Assembly: GCF_010389155.1 (NCBI RefSeq)
Contig: NC_057765.1
Span: 25,732,980-25,796,979 of the forward strand
DNA length: 64,000 nt
From: Erigeron canadensis
Lineage: Eukaryota > Streptophyta > Magnoliopsida > Asterales > Asteraceae
Direction: 5' to 3'
Shown: positions 46,173-57,846 of the stretch, piece by piece
Layout: each line of letters starts with the position of its first letter
How positions within the stretch are numbered: the stretch's first letter is position 1
The notes under the pieces: model-generated
Told to the model about the DNA's origin: nothing
The model's database searches: none
What the model saw: the letters and a program-made list of their open reading frames with translations, nothing else
Position numbers and translations under genes: made by a program

Positions 46173-48191
46173 TGAAAAAACCAAACTCGGTAAACCGAAA
46201 ACATAAGGAAAAAAAAAATTTTTTTTTATACATACCCCACTGCGCCGCAGTAGAAATCCTCGGCCAGAAGATGAACCTGCCCCCACTGCGCCGCAGTGGG
46301 TTCGATACATCTCCTACTGCGCCGCAGTGGGAGGAACCAAAACCATTTCTGTGGGAAACCACTGCGCCGCAGTGGGCAAGACTACCCCCACTACGTCGCA
46401 GTGAGACACCTGATCAGCAAACCTAAACCATTCCAACACTTTGAACAAACTTGCAACCTTCACAATTCAACATGAACTTTATAAAACACATTTCAAAGAT
46501 GGCCAATAACAATATAGACACATTTTGAACAAATTTACAACATAACTTGTTTCAAATTCCGAGGAGACCATCAAATGGGTCGTTTACCCATATAGACATA
46601 ATTTTCGCCCAAAGTTCAATTCACAACCCTTCCAAAAAGACTTACACTTGACCATTTGCACAATTTTAACAGAGACAAGACCATGAAAACAAAATGTATC
46701 AAGAGCCAAAGGGAGAGGGACTTCTAAGCCTCTAATACCAAAGTAGTCATTCATCTAAGAATGACCTAATACCTTCAAGTCTTGCCAAGGTCAACTTCAA
46801 GCTCTACAAATCTTTCAACTCAACCACACTATCCTTCTTCCGGAACTACCTATAAGAGAGTAAACAACTAAATTATAAGCAAAGGCTTAGTGAATATACT
46901 TGCATACATTTACGAATACGAAGGAGGGCAAAGTACAAGGACTTTTACATGTAACCTATGGCATCGTCATGTCACATTTACATATGCACCTTGTACACTA
47001 ACAATACATACATATATGGATCCATATAAGCTAAACAACATAATCATGATCATCTATCGGGGTTCTTAGGCCACCGGAGGTTCTTAGGCCTCGTTAGATC
47101 AACTATCGGGGTTCTTAGGCCCCGGAGGTTCTTAGGCCTCAACAAATGCTATGCCCCACTTGGGCTAACGCCGCATCAATTACCACACATGGACAAATAA
47201 ACTTCAACATGGTGGTCAACACCACCATAGACAAAAGGCTTCAACACGTGTAGTCAATTGATCCAACATATACCTAAAGGTATGCAAATATACTCACCTC
47301 CTTCGCAACTTGAAAAAATAAGGCTAATCGACTATGCACAACAAGCTTCAACCTATGATCATATCATAAAATGTATAAGTTTACATTCACAACTTGACTA
47401 GCTCAACCTAGTCATACTAAATCACTAGCCTTTCTAAACCCAACCCAACCCATTTGTCATTGAGTTACTTTCATTTCCCACAATCACAATAAGGTAGTTC
47501 AACCTACCATTTTCATCACTATTTCAATAACTAGAAAAACTCATCTTTTCTCATAAACTTAAATTATCACAAGAACTTATCAATTTCATAATCAAACACA
47601 TCAAATAACTCAATGACAACTAGGTTAACTAAGGAATTGGGAAAAATCCATCCATAATAAATTTCTAGTAAAAACCCCCAAATTGGAAATCTCCAAGAAC
47701 CCTAATTTCAAGAGAAAAAGGAGATAAAACTAGGTTAAGGAAATCAATACCTCAAACTTCCAAGAACTAATTCAAGACTTTAAATTACAATTTCTTCTCC
47801 TCCAAATTCCTTAGGAATTTCAGCCACACCATAAAACCCACAAACCCTAACTCTTCAAATTGTTTGATAAGGATTATTGGTGATGGTTATTATGATAGTT
47901 TCTATCTTAAATTGAAGGAATTGAGCTTTGATTTTGAAGGATATGGGAAGGAATGCATGAAAAGATAGAGAAAAAGAGAATGGGAAGTGACTCACAAGTC
48001 AAATGGATGGATGACACTCTTTGGAGATGTCACGACCCATCCCACCTTTTGTGGGTATTTTACCCGCTATCCGTTAAAGTTCCAACTAAATTAACCCCAT
48101 ATCCAAAAATAAAATACTAGGAAATTAATTTAATGTCAAAACTATGAAAAATGGTTAATTTCTTTTACCTTAAACTATTTGGGGTGTTACA
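46173..48191 (-). mobile_element. Probable solo LTR, about 2.0 kb, reverse orientation
   Basis: GAACT at 46168-46172 and GAACT at 48192-48196 form a 5-bp duplication; the insert starts TGAAAA and ends TGTTACA on the plus strand, so on the minus strand it starts TGTAACACCCC. The interior contains paired GGTTCTTAGGCC motifs (47060-47140), and the segment around 46850-46900, read on the minus strand, resembles the transcript-end region of plant Ty3/gypsy LTRs. No internal retroelement genes. The outer boundary at 46173 is less certain than the one at 48191. Confidence 0.55.
46245..46405. repeat. Five GC-rich near-palindromes
   Basis: Five copies of a CCCACTGCGCCGCAGTGGG-type motif lie at about 46246, 46280, 46313, 46357 and 46387 (the last degenerate, CACTACGTCGCAGTGAG). 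Each is a near-perfect palindrome with a single central base. They lie near the edge of the LTR at 46173-48191. Confidence 0.85.
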
Positions 48192-49994
48192 GAACTCGAC
48201 CTGCTTTGACCAGATCTAATTCAGATCTAAGACAATTTTCAATTATTTATACATATAGTTTCAATTTTTGAGATTTTTGAGCATATAAATAATATACGTT
48301 TTGTTGTATATACCGATTTTTAATAGCAATCTTTTACCAAGATCTAAAAAGAAAGAAAGAAAAAGAAAAAGATGAGAGTTTTTCACCCAAGCCTTTATAT
48401 ATATATATATATATATATGAAATGGGTTTGATTCGCAAGAAAGAAAAAGAGGAAAAAAGAGATTTGGCCAAAATCGAGTTTAATATGATCCAAACACACA
48501 AAAACCAAACGGATCTTACCCTCAACCCACCCAATCCAATGATTAGCAACAAATATATCTCGGTTTCTTGTAGTTTTCGTGAAATCCATCTCGTTTCTCT
48601 TTTAAATCGATAGATCCGAAGACATATATATACATATATAATACATTTTCATAAAGCTTTGTGTTAAACATCTGCTTATTTTCATAGATCTAAAAGAATC
48701 TTACCAGATCTTGAAGAAAAGATGAAGAAGAAGAAAGGTTCTAGAGCGAGAGAAAGGGGAGGGGTGACCGGCTAGAGAGAGAGAATGGAGAGGGTGAGAA
48801 TGGGGAGGGAGGGGAATATTAGTTAGTTTTTGGGTGTCCATTTTTCTTGCCTTAACTAACCTTATATTCCTTTGACCGCTATGATACGAAAGCTCAGATA
48901 TCCTTAAATTTATTTCGTCGACACATTAGATTATATTTTTCAGTTAGCTTTCAAACGACTATAAGAATGACAATATTAGTTAATAAACCATCCATCTTGT
49001 TTAAATTTTTGAAGTATTTTATTGTTTATTTGACATTTCTACTAGACATTGCTTACCTTGTATTCTCAAATCATCTTTGCTTTCTCATTAACCGACTATC
49101 TCCAAAAATTATTAAAACTCACTCGTTTTCTCATACTTGAATATTGTTCTCAAAATAGATTCTTCATTATTTTGCAAAATTAGGGGTCCCTATAAATGAA
49201 TCCGATTTCAATACCAATCTTTGAGACACAAACATTCAACTTTTTACCACTCGCTAATGTTGTCCATTTGTGTTTGTTCTTGTTAGTCATAAACACAACG
49301 AACGAATATGAATAATCTAATTTTCTTTATGACCTAGCATGAAACGAGTTTTATGTTTGTAAATTCATTTGTGAATCATTTGTTAAGCTAACAAGCGAAC
49401 ATGAACAAAATTTTCTTTGGTTGTTCAATTCATTTACAGCCATAATCATCAATATTCGATCAATATTCTTTTAAGTTCATAATTTAAATTTTACTTGTAA
49501 CACCCAGGGCTGTCTTCGAGAATTTATAGACGTAGGACGAGTCAGAAAAAGGCCCCCAAGTTAGACTCAACGATTTATATTATATAAACTATTTTTATAA
49601 AATGACGAAAAAAGTTATAGTATATTAGAAAACATAACAAACGTTATTTTTCAAATTATATGACATGTGAAAAAAAAAATTTAACAAAACAAATAAATAT
49701 AATACAAGTTAAATACATTCATACATATTAGGTTGGATAACACTTATACATTGGACACATCGAATAAAAAGATATAATACTATAATACTCTTATTCTATA
49801 TTGTTACTTTATAGAATAGTACTCTAGATCTACAAAGACATTAGATTAGCTTGGGGGTTGCGGCTACATTATAAAATTGAAAAATATAACTTTATTTATG
49901 AGTAAAAGATATATAAGTGTGTTTTTTATGTAAGTTAAATTATATGGTTTTTGTTAGGATTTGTAATGAACTAAGTTGATTATATATATATATA
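48192..49994. other. Intergenic DNA, no supported gene
   Basis: A (TA)n tract at 48397-48419. Open frames around 48334-48613 follow the simple repeats and purine-rich sequence and have no domains. The TCTAGAGCGAGAG-type purine-rich stretch at 48740-48820 could be a leader sequence, but no gene follows. Confidence 0.4.
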
Positions 49995-50389
49995 CTAGGT
50001 CTTTTACCCGCACGATGTGCGGATATTTAAAAAGGTTTTTTTAGTTATATGAATATTTATAATAACTTTTAACAGTTATAAATTATTTAAGCATGTACAT
50101 ATAAATCTATATTATCGTAAAATAAAAATCTTTACATTTATTGAAATAGATAAATCCAAAATATAACTCTTATTATTTATGAAAATCTTTGCATTTACAA
50201 AAAAAACATTATAAAATATTCATATTAAATATCACATATTATACTTCATGCAATACTAATAAACATAAAATTAAGTTAAAATGTAAATGTAATGTAAAAT
50301 CATAACGATCTGTTATTTTTTCAAAGTGATATGTGATCTATTAGAATTTCATCACACTCATTCAAATAATATAGTTTCATGAAACTTAA

Positions 50390-50584
50390 GTGGTGTTTGT
50401 TTGTGACTTAATAAAATAAGTCATGACTTAATCAAAAATACTTATTCTATTAAGTCATCAAAAGTGTTTGTTTTCATGACTTAATAAACAAAAAATAACT
50501 GTAATGACTTAATCCATACAGACATTATCCATTCAGTCACTTAATCAATTCAGTTACTTAACGGTTAAAAAAACAAACACGCCC
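50390..50584. mobile_element. Small MITE nested in the Helitron
   Basis: The inverted ends GTGGTGTTTGTTT and (from the right) GGGCGTGTTTGTTT enclose about 195 bp with repeated GACTTAAT motifs in both orientations. No clear target duplication, so the class (hAT or Harbinger) is open. Confidence 0.5.
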
Positions 50585-50796
50585 TTTTTCTTTTATATTT
50601 GATATAATGTGTTTTTTTATTTGAAAGTAATTGATATAAAGGTAATTGATACAATGGTAATTACAATTAATTAAGAGCAAACCTATGATTCAAATTATGT
50701 TAAATTAACATGTAATTGATGCAAGTGTCTTGAAATAGTTTTTATAAAACGTAAAATCACCACCAAAAAAAGGATAAAAAATAATTACAATATGAT

Positions 50797-50864
50797 AGTA
50801 GAATAAGATATGAACACTTTAAAAACCAATAGTAGAATAAGATATGAACACTTTAAAAACCAAT
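50797..50864. repeat. Tandem duplication, two 34-bp units
   Basis: AGTAGAATAAGATATGAACA... repeated exactly at 50797 and 50831. Confidence 0.85.
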
Positions 50865-51208
50865 AGTATAAAATATTTTCCAATTTTAAAAATAAAATTT
50901 AAGTTCATACGGTTTCTACTATGACATAGGATTTGATTTTTACTTTTATTTTTCTTTTAAATTTTGTGTATATATAGATTTTATTTCTATTTAATCTAAT
51001 ATTATGTTTATATAATAAAATTTAGTAGATTTATTATATTGTGAAAAAAATATAGAGAAGCCACATAGGATAAAGATTTATGTGGCAATTTTTAAAAATA
51101 GCTTTAAATTGAAGAAAGCTTTAGAAGGCTAGAATTCCTATTGTTTTAATAATTATATAGATATATAACAGGCCCACTAAAAAATCCGGCTTTGGCCCGT
51201 CGTCTACT

Positions 51209-51424
51209 TTGTCCCACCCAACAACCGGCCATGGTAACGCCCTAACTTTGGCGGAAATTAGGATGTCTAGAAAAACACAACGTGTAATGGGAGACGTAGA
51301 GCAACAACTAAATGCAATAAAAAAGGTTGGTGAACTTATACATACCGGACAATATGAATCCAAAAGCATACAACATATAAGATTGTGTATTCGAGATCAC
51401 ATGGAAGAATTAAAGAGTTGGTGA
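51209..51424 (+). CDS. Short unrecognised ORF, 71 aa, possible gene fragment
   Basis: The frame encodes a charged, helix-prone peptide (GDVEQQLNAIKKVGELIHTG, CIRDHMEELKSW) with protein-like composition, between a Helitron end and the 3' end of the wax-synthase gene. I do not recognise it. The last 35 bases or so (ATTGTGTATTCGAGATCACA and following) recur about 71 bp downstream, at about 51452-51485, so its end lies in a small duplication. It may be a fragment of a larger gene moved here. Confidence 0.25.
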   Translation: MSHPTTGHGNALTLAEIRMSRKTQRVMGDVEQQLNAIKKVGELIHTGQYESKSIQHIRLCIRDHMEELKSW

Positions 51425-51596
51425 CTTGATGATATGATTGTGAGGTGATGAGATTGTGTATTCGAGATCACATGGAAGAATTACTCTGGGTTGCGTTGAT
51501 ACAAACTTAATTTGTACCCTTCACATAAAATTCGAAACATATTTTAATATTAAAACATATAACTTTTTAATGCACATTCTTATTTTCCTTACATAA

Positions 51597-52664
51597 TTAG
51601 TTGGTTGAAAAATACGGACAGGAAACATCACTTGAGGCAACAAACCTTCCACGAATAACAAATTCCAAAAAGGCAACAAATTCTTGACAGGATCTCACTT
51701 CGGTATCACACCTCAAAAAAGGTGGAAAAAATAACCAAAAGCTGGTTACCATCACCACGCTCAACGCCAACGGCCCTGATATCATCCTCGGTATACGAAG
51801 GAATGATAATCTCCTCTTTAACACCAACTCAGCACAAAGCAACACACCATGAGTCAGGAAGAAGCACGTGACTTCCCATGTGGGTGGTTTCAATCTGGTC
51901 CCAATATAGTAAAATATTAATTCGTGCATTAGACCCGAAACCATAAATGTAGCCATAACTGCTAGTAACATGGCCATGTTTCTTGTGCATTTTTTGTTTA
52001 AAAGAAATAATCTCACGGGAATGTACACCGTTGGATGTAGTATCCCGGTTACCATTAGATTCCATCTCTTGCCCCAAAAATCTTGTAGGGAGGTAGCCAT
52101 ATATGGCTCGTTGAATTGGGGTTCGAGTTCTAACCCCAGTACAGAACGAGCCATGTATGCAAGAAATGCTAGACCCATATCTAGAACCACATATATATGA
52201 ACACAAAACAGACTCATTTTAATTAGCGGATGAATTTGATCGCCGTATTCATACACTTTGAGCAAAGCTACAAACACGATAAATTTAACCGAGTAATTCA
52301 TCATCATTATCAATTTCTTCTTTCCATCCTTTTGGGATGATGATGAGGAGGAGGAGATCTTGATGGGTAGACAAGATGTTAGGATGAATTTGGACAAAGG
52401 AAGGGGTTTATTATTTGATGAATTGAAAAGAGGGCCTTTATGAAAAGCAAACAAAAGTAATTTAAAGTTTGCTAGCCAAGTTATAAAGAAAGAAATGGTA
52501 CCTGCGAAGTGAACAGATGTAAGTAATGATGGGAGGTATATGAATATGCAAAACACAGGAATGAAGGCCATAAATTTATTATTGGTATTGATTTTGTGAC
52601 AGTACAAAAGACATACTAAGGTTGTTGCCCATACTAGTATCAAGTTCTTTATCTCTCCCTCCAT
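51597..52664 (-). CDS. Wax synthase-type long-chain-alcohol O-fatty-acyltransferase (MBOAT), 355 aa
   Basis: This family of membrane-bound O-acyltransferases esterifies long-chain alcohols with fatty acyl-CoA to make wax esters, at the ER. The single-exon ORF runs from ATG at 52664 to its stop at 51597, and 355 aa is the normal family length. Several hydrophobic membrane segments are visible (about residues 7-22, 32-50, 52-74, 125-136, 151-170, 234-255, 265-282, 298-315). The family block PYMATSLQDFWGKRWNLMV lies at residues 187-205, and the MBOAT catalytic His is in GLMHE (His247). A low-complexity Ser run (104-110) and Lys-rich loop precede the third hydrophobic block. No frame lesions are seen. 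Which alcohol or acyl chain it prefers cannot be read from sequence. It is transcribed away from the SINE at 52813. Confidence 0.92.
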   Translation of the reverse strand: MEGEIKNLILVWATTLVCLLYCHKINTNNKFMAFIPVFCIFIYLPSLLTSVHFAGTISFFITWLANFKLLLFAFHKGPLFNSSNNKPLPLSKFILTSCLPIKISSSSSSSQKDGKKKLIMMMNYSVKFIVFVALLKVYEYGDQIHPLIKMSLFCVHIYVVLDMGLAFLAYMARSVLGLELEPQFNEPYMATSLQDFWGKRWNLMVTGILHPTVYIPVRLFLLNKKCTRNMAMLLAVMATFMVSGLMHELIFYYIGTRLKPPTWEVTCFFLTHGVLLCAELVLKRRLSFLRIPRMISGPLALSVVMVTSFWLFFPPFLRCDTEVRSCQEFVAFLEFVIRGRFVASSDVSCPYFSTN

Positions 52665-52782
52665 TCTCTCTCAATCTCAATCTCAATCCCTCATCTCCTT
52701 CCAATAAAACACATCCCCTCTCTCCTACTTTCTTTTTTTTTGAACGTCTCTCTCCTAAAGTCCTACCTATTAAAGAGGAAAG

Positions 52783-52795
52783 GTTTATATTTTTA
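52783..52795 (-). promoter_or_regulatory. TATA-like element upstream of the wax-synthase gene
   Basis: AAAAATATAAACC on the minus strand, about 120-130 bases upstream of the ATG at 52664, with a pyrimidine/purine-rich leader between. Plausible core promoter by position only. The SINE tail begins about 20 bases further upstream. Confidence 0.35.
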
Positions 52796-52812
52796 CAATC
52801 ACCTACGTTGCA

Positions 52813-53100
52813 TTTTTTTTTAAGGGTTGGATTATTTGCTCGCAAAAGGGGATCCAGCTTACGTTGTCTTAACTGGGTTCGCGCTAGAGAGCCCCCTCAC
52901 CCTCAATACCTAGTAGGAGTAGAAGCCCCCAACTAAACCGCCTGAAGGCACGTCATTTAATTGGGATAAAATTATGTCTTCTCCGTATGACTCAAACATG
53001 ATTCACTGGATAACTTTATTTGCGAAATACCTTGAAGCCCATGTCTTGAACTCGAAACCTCTGGCATGAAAAGATGGTATTCAACCATTAACTATGTTCT
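52813..53100 (-). mobile_element. tRNA-type SINE, about 290 bp
   Basis: Read on the minus strand, the 5' part holds a box-A-like TAGTTAATGGTTGAATACC, then a box B GGTTTCGAGTTC about 30 bases later, the arrangement of the internal pol III promoter in plant SINEs. The 3' end is an oligo-A stretch (T-run at 52813-52821 on the plus strand). No ORF is expected. Target duplications could not be fixed. It lies right at the promoter side of the wax-synthase gene. Confidence 0.55.
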
Positions 53101-53179
53101 TGAGTTTCGTTTTAAAGGAAAAGAATTGAAATAATGAGATGAGAAAAGAAAAGATATAATCCTTCTAAATCATCCCAAA

Positions 53180-53208
53180 CTAGATCAATACCCGGTCGTT
53201 GACCGGGT
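53180..53208 (-). mobile_element. Helitron 3' terminus, minus strand
   Basis: On the minus strand the hairpin ACCCGGTC-AAC-GACCGGGT (53208-53190, perfect 8-bp stem) is followed by ATTGAT, CTAG (53183-53180) and T. The matching 5' end was not identified. Confidence 0.55.
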
Positions 53209-54128
53209 TAGAAACAGTACATGTTGAACTTTATATACAAAGATAAATAAATTGACAAAAGTCTAAATATCTAACTTTTTTGGCAAGCAACGTTAAACCT
53301 TTCAACCCTAAACCCGTCCACTATCCTGCCAGCCTGATTAAGTTAGGTTGGTGAGTTAGTTTCGGGTTATCTGGTTAGTAGGTTCGGGTTAATTTTTCTA
53401 CCCAAAAGTTATCAAGCTGGGTATTTTCAACTCGTCAACCTGAACCCGGCCTTATTGACACCCTTATACAAATAAAAGACATAAATAGTATTATAAAAAA
53501 TATCGAAACTTAGATGGGCACGTATGTTATCAGTATTAGTTTAATAACAATTATTTTAAACAAATACGTATAAGATCATGACAAATTAAATTTTATTGCA
53601 TTGTCAGGTGTCGGGTTTGCACGGCTTTGGCCGGGTTTTGACCCCTGCTCATGCCTAACACTGCTGCCATCCGTCACGACACCACTGTTGTCACCCATCA
53701 CCAATGCCGTATTGCACTCACTTGAAATATATTTACTTTTAATTTAAAATTACAAATTTAAAACCTCATTTTATGAAGCCTTTCTTTCTTTCTATATATT
53801 TCGATCGAAAATCCCACACAACAATACTTATCCGCACTTGATATAAAGATTTTTAGATGTGAGCGCTTTCTTAAATTCTTTCCTTTTTCCTGGTTTCAAG
53901 TCTATCACCATTTTAATTTCATTAGCTACATAAAATATTTAAATTAAAAATAATAAAAACATGACATAATTAAAAAAGTGTATATATATAACATTAAAAA
54001 GTTAACATTTTTAACAAAGTTTGACTTTAATTTCAAGGGCTCGATTTGTTTTGTGTATTATTTTAAATGGCGTAGATCAAAACTTGAATTTATTTTTTTC
54101 ACTTTGTAGCATGGGCCATATGTATATT

Positions 54129-54160
54129 CTAGATTATACCCGGTCGATAACTAGGTTACC
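54129..54160 (-). mobile_element. Second Helitron 3' terminus, decayed hairpin
   Basis: CTAG at 54129-54132 with an adjacent TATACCCGGTCGATAACTAGG resembles the terminus at 53180, but the hairpin has decayed. Probably an older member of the same family. Confidence 0.4.
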
Positions 54161-55689
54161 AAATAAACTTACAAAATAAACTTATACAATACATTTATCA
54201 CTCACTACAAAAATTTACGTCTTATAGTATATGAAAATACATATCTTATATGAAATCCGTCATAATGTTAAGATAACAAACCTTCTAATTTTTTTGGTAT
54301 AACATATATGGAGTCGGCTTGATATATATTAAGATTTTCAATATAGACCTTACTAAATAGGGTTGTGAAATCTCGACTCGGTAACCGACAAGTTGATATT
54401 TTAGGGTCAGGGGGTCGGGTTCACTTTTTGGGTTAATAGCTCAACCCACCTACCTAAAATATTTTAAATTTAAATAAAAAATTTTAATAGGTGGATCTAC
54501 AAACTTATTTGATCAGACAACCCATAACCCATTTTACTTAAAACTAATCCGCCAACCACCAATCATGTCACCTAAAATCAACCCACCAAACCATTTAATC
54601 CGCCCGCTAACCTGATTTTTTTTTTTTTTTGGTTTGTGGTTAAGTTTAGGTTGATGGATTGACAGGTTTGGGTTGAGATTTTCAAATCAATTTTTGATAT
54701 TAAGCCATAACCACGTCGATGATATAGTTATTAAGGATTTTTTAATTGAGAATTTTAATACTTATTTGTTAACTCTTTGCTCAAAATAAAGCTTATCTTA
54801 ATTGTGACACCTTACGATATTTTTAATTTTATATTTATTTTTTAAGTCACATATTAAGTTGAAAATAAAATATTGTATATATGAGTATCAATTTATATAC
54901 AACATGGATTTCCATGTTCCCCTTGCATGCATAAGCTTGAAAGTTTTACTTTTAAAAGTAAAATTGTATTAAATTAATGGAAAAAAAAATATTCACATCC
55001 GTAGTTTGTAGCAATGGATTGGAATCTGTAAAGCGTTTTGGAAGTTTAGTTAAATAGCACAAAGTAATTATCATAATTATATAAGTAGTCAAACATTAAA
55101 AAGTTGCCATATATAAAATAGTGAATTTTGACTTTTAATTTAGATGGTTAAGATTTATTTCTTGATCTATTTCAATGGCTAAGATCATCCTACAATTATA
55201 ATTATTTTCTCTTAGTTGTGGTAGCCATTAATATATATAAATGGGAGGAAGATTTTTAAAACAAAAACAACTAAAAAATCTTTTCAAATCATATTACTTC
55301 ATTTCCTTTCTATCATTAAAAAAAAACTCAAAAAATCAATTCACACAAAAATCATTTAGATTATTTTTTTTCCTACCTAAAAAAAACTCAAGAACATCGT
55401 ATTAAAGCTAATCATTAAGATAGAAAGGAAAGTACACCAACGATGCATTTAATTGAGTTCCTTTAGTCTTTCACCACTCCAATTTTCTTTATTTGAATTT
55501 AGGTCCTTAATATTTATTTTCATTTTGCAATTAGTTCCTATTTAATTAATGAAAGAATATAGAATTAAAGGATAAAATAACCAAATTGATGGTTCCTCGA
55601 GATCGGTCATAAATTTTATATTTTTATATAATAATGTTCAAATGATCAGAATTTGTTCGTCTCACTTATCGGTATCCACGTCCTTCGTT

Positions 55690-55800
55690 TAAACGGCGCA
55701 ACGATTAATGGAAGTAAATCTTGCCCTCTAAAACTCGAACCTAGGTCTTCTCAAGCCCAAGACCCTTATAAAAGGACTGAGATACCACTAAGATTTTACT
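55690..55800 (-). mobile_element. tRNA-type SINE fragment
   Basis: The minus strand shows TTAGTGGTATCTCAGTCC (box-A region) and GGTTCGAGTTTTAG (box B), with a spacing near 30-40 bases, like plant SINE heads. The 3' boundary is unclear. Confidence 0.45.
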
Positions 55801-55940
55801 TCAATGATTAATCTATTATTCAACATCTCTTATTTTTTAATGATGGTGATTTTATTTTATATCTATCTGTATCTTTTTTCTTTAACGGCAAATCTATTTA
55901 TCTATATCTATATCTATTTATTATATCTATATTTATATGT

Positions 55941-55971
<31 letters not shown>

Positions 55972-57281
55972 GGATTTAACAAGGAAATTGCATTATGTAT
56001 ACAACATACTTTACCCATATCTTGATCTCTCGAGAGGTGTTACTTATGATTATGTATTTTTATAGTTTCTCATGTATAAATCTATACGAGCATAGTACCC
56101 GCGCAATACGGCGGCAATAGTGAGAAAGACGGTCTGTTTTATTAGGGATTTTTTGTAGTTACGTAAAGAAAAAAAAAACAAAAAAGTCCAAGGACAAATA
56201 AGGTATTTCAAAGACAGAAATATTTAATAGAGGAAATTTGCTTTGTTAAGGAGTGGGGATGATTAAATCTTTTGAACTCGCAACTTATAGCTTACATTGT
56301 AACATTTTAAAGGATGTTATGTAGGTAAAAATATTTTAAATCCCGTATGTTAACATGGGTCAAAAACTAGTAACATACTATATGAGGGACGAAACTACAT
56401 TGATACAAAGAGTAGCCCGGACTACGGATCCGCTAAATTCATATAGTTAAAATTTTTCAAAGAATGGGATACTGGTCTTGTAACCAACTTTAAACTCTTG
56501 GAACATTTTTTTATCAATAAAACTTATAACGATGTATCTGCACAACTAAATAATAAAGAAAAACTACTAAAAATGCCAAAAATTCTAAAAAATTCATTAA
56601 AAATAGCCAAAAATTTGTTAAAAAATGCTAAAAATTGTAACAATTTAGTCGTTATCGTTGTTATCGTAACTTTATGCCGATACAATTTTAGTGAAATTTT
56701 TTTTGTGATACTAGTCACTTCCGGTTCTATTTCCGCCACTAACTATATCCTTCTCTCTATTCTAGTTATATATTAAAGAACCATATCAATACTTCACTTT
56801 GCTTTTAAAAATGACTTTATTTATTTATTGATTCTATTTGATTGTTAGTTATGAAAAATAATAATAAATTTTTTATTATTTATTGGAACATCTACCATTA
56901 TATATATAACAAGGTCCAAAATTCATTCCTAAACAAACAAGAACCCTTGGATAGATTCCATTTTTGATTTGGAACCATTAGATCAAGTTTAATTATTTCA
57001 TTTTTATTAAATGACAATATTAATACTTATACTTTTTACGATTAGACAAAAAATCCCCTTCAAATAATGTACACCTAAATAAAGTTATTGTTTTTTATTA
57101 TTTTAAATTTAACTAATATTGTTAATACGTGAGTTTTTTATTTACTTTAATAATCATCTTTTACACTTTCCCTCTTTATATATATATACTTTTATTTAAT
57201 TTAAGATATTTAATAATATAATAATAATACAAGCAAGTAAAGAAAGTTTTATTTCTTTATCGATAAGCAACTTTGGCGGCC
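55801..57281. other. AT-rich intergenic DNA
   Basis: Includes a long (TA)n tract at 55945-55970. A possible eroded Helitron between 56081 and 56370 was considered but not called. No gene; the frame at 56498-56776 has no recognisable features. Confidence 0.4.
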
Positions 57282-57360
57282 ACCTTAATTGTAACAGCCT
57301 TCTCTCTTACAAAATTTTATACCTTAATTGTAACAGCCTTCTCTCTTACAAAATTTTATA
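57282..57360. repeat. Tandem duplication, two 39-bp units
   Basis: ACCTTAATTGTAACAGCCTT... repeated exactly at 57282 and 57321. Confidence 0.85.
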
Positions 57361-57473
57361 TTATATTATTTGTTTTATATATTTTAATTTAATGTGTTAT
57401 TATATGGAATCTCTTAAATGTATATTATATTTCTTCTTTATTTTGGATCTACTATATTTGTATTATATTTTTA

Positions 57474-57846
57474 CTAGCGAATTTACCCAGGTTCAACCCG
57501 GATTTTTTAATTAAAATTATATAACTAAAAAATATGCATGTAATTTTTGTTTTTTTTATATATATATATTATAAATTGATATGGAGATAGTGAATTAAAT
57601 AACACAATAATTTATAAATTGAGATACCTATTGCATTAACAAAACATAAAAAGATATTATACTATATATAAAAATTTTGGTTTTTCTTTGTTTGTAATAA
57701 AAGGTGTAAATTAAAAATATTATAAACTATTTATGACATCATAATTAAAATAAATATCTTTTTTAATAAAAATATAAAGTTGCCACATCACAATTTTTTT
57801 TTAAAAAAAATTTTGAAAGACAATTGTCTTTTATTTATTATAGAGA
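57474..57846 (-). mobile_element. Short Helitron, 373 bp
   Basis: On the minus strand the 5' end is A|TCTCTATAATAAATAAAAGACA at 57846. The 3' end is CTAG at 57477-57474 followed by T, with an imperfect hairpin CCGGGTT-GAACCTGG just before it (about 57501-57486). No coding capacity. Size is similar to the Helitron at 40858-41209. Confidence 0.6.

Larger units (their letters stand above)
49995..51161 (-). mobile_element. Non-autonomous Helitron, 1.17 kb
   Basis: On the minus strand the 5' end is A|TCTATATAATTATTAAAAC at 51161. The 3' end has the hairpin CCGCAC-ATC-GTGCGG (50022-50008), a 9-base spacer GTAAAAGAC, then CTAG (49998-49995) and T. Both ends are canonical. There is no Rep/helicase ORF. 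A smaller MITE-like unit (50390-50584) and a 34-bp tandem duplication (50797-50864) lie inside. Confidence 0.75.
53101..55616. other. Intergenic DNA with Helitron ends and eroded repeats
   Basis: Two Helitron 3' ends (listed separately) and segments with GGGTTGG / AACCCG motifs (53330-53460, 54360-54700) typical of eroded hAT-type repeats, but no complete element can be bounded. No gene. Confidence 0.4.

Noticed and set aside
46009..46426. Open frames on both strands across the GC-rich palindromes
   Set aside because: Palindromic sequence opens frames on both strands; no domain; lies at an LTR edge.
56081..56370. Possible small Helitron (TC start at 56081, CTAG at 56367)
   Set aside because: The hairpin before CTAG has no proper loop, and the left end could equally be a decayed 3' end in the opposite direction.
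56498..56776. 92-codon open frame, Lys/Asn-rich then hydrophobic
   Set aside because: AT-rich repetitive AAAAAT composition, no known domain, no supporting context.
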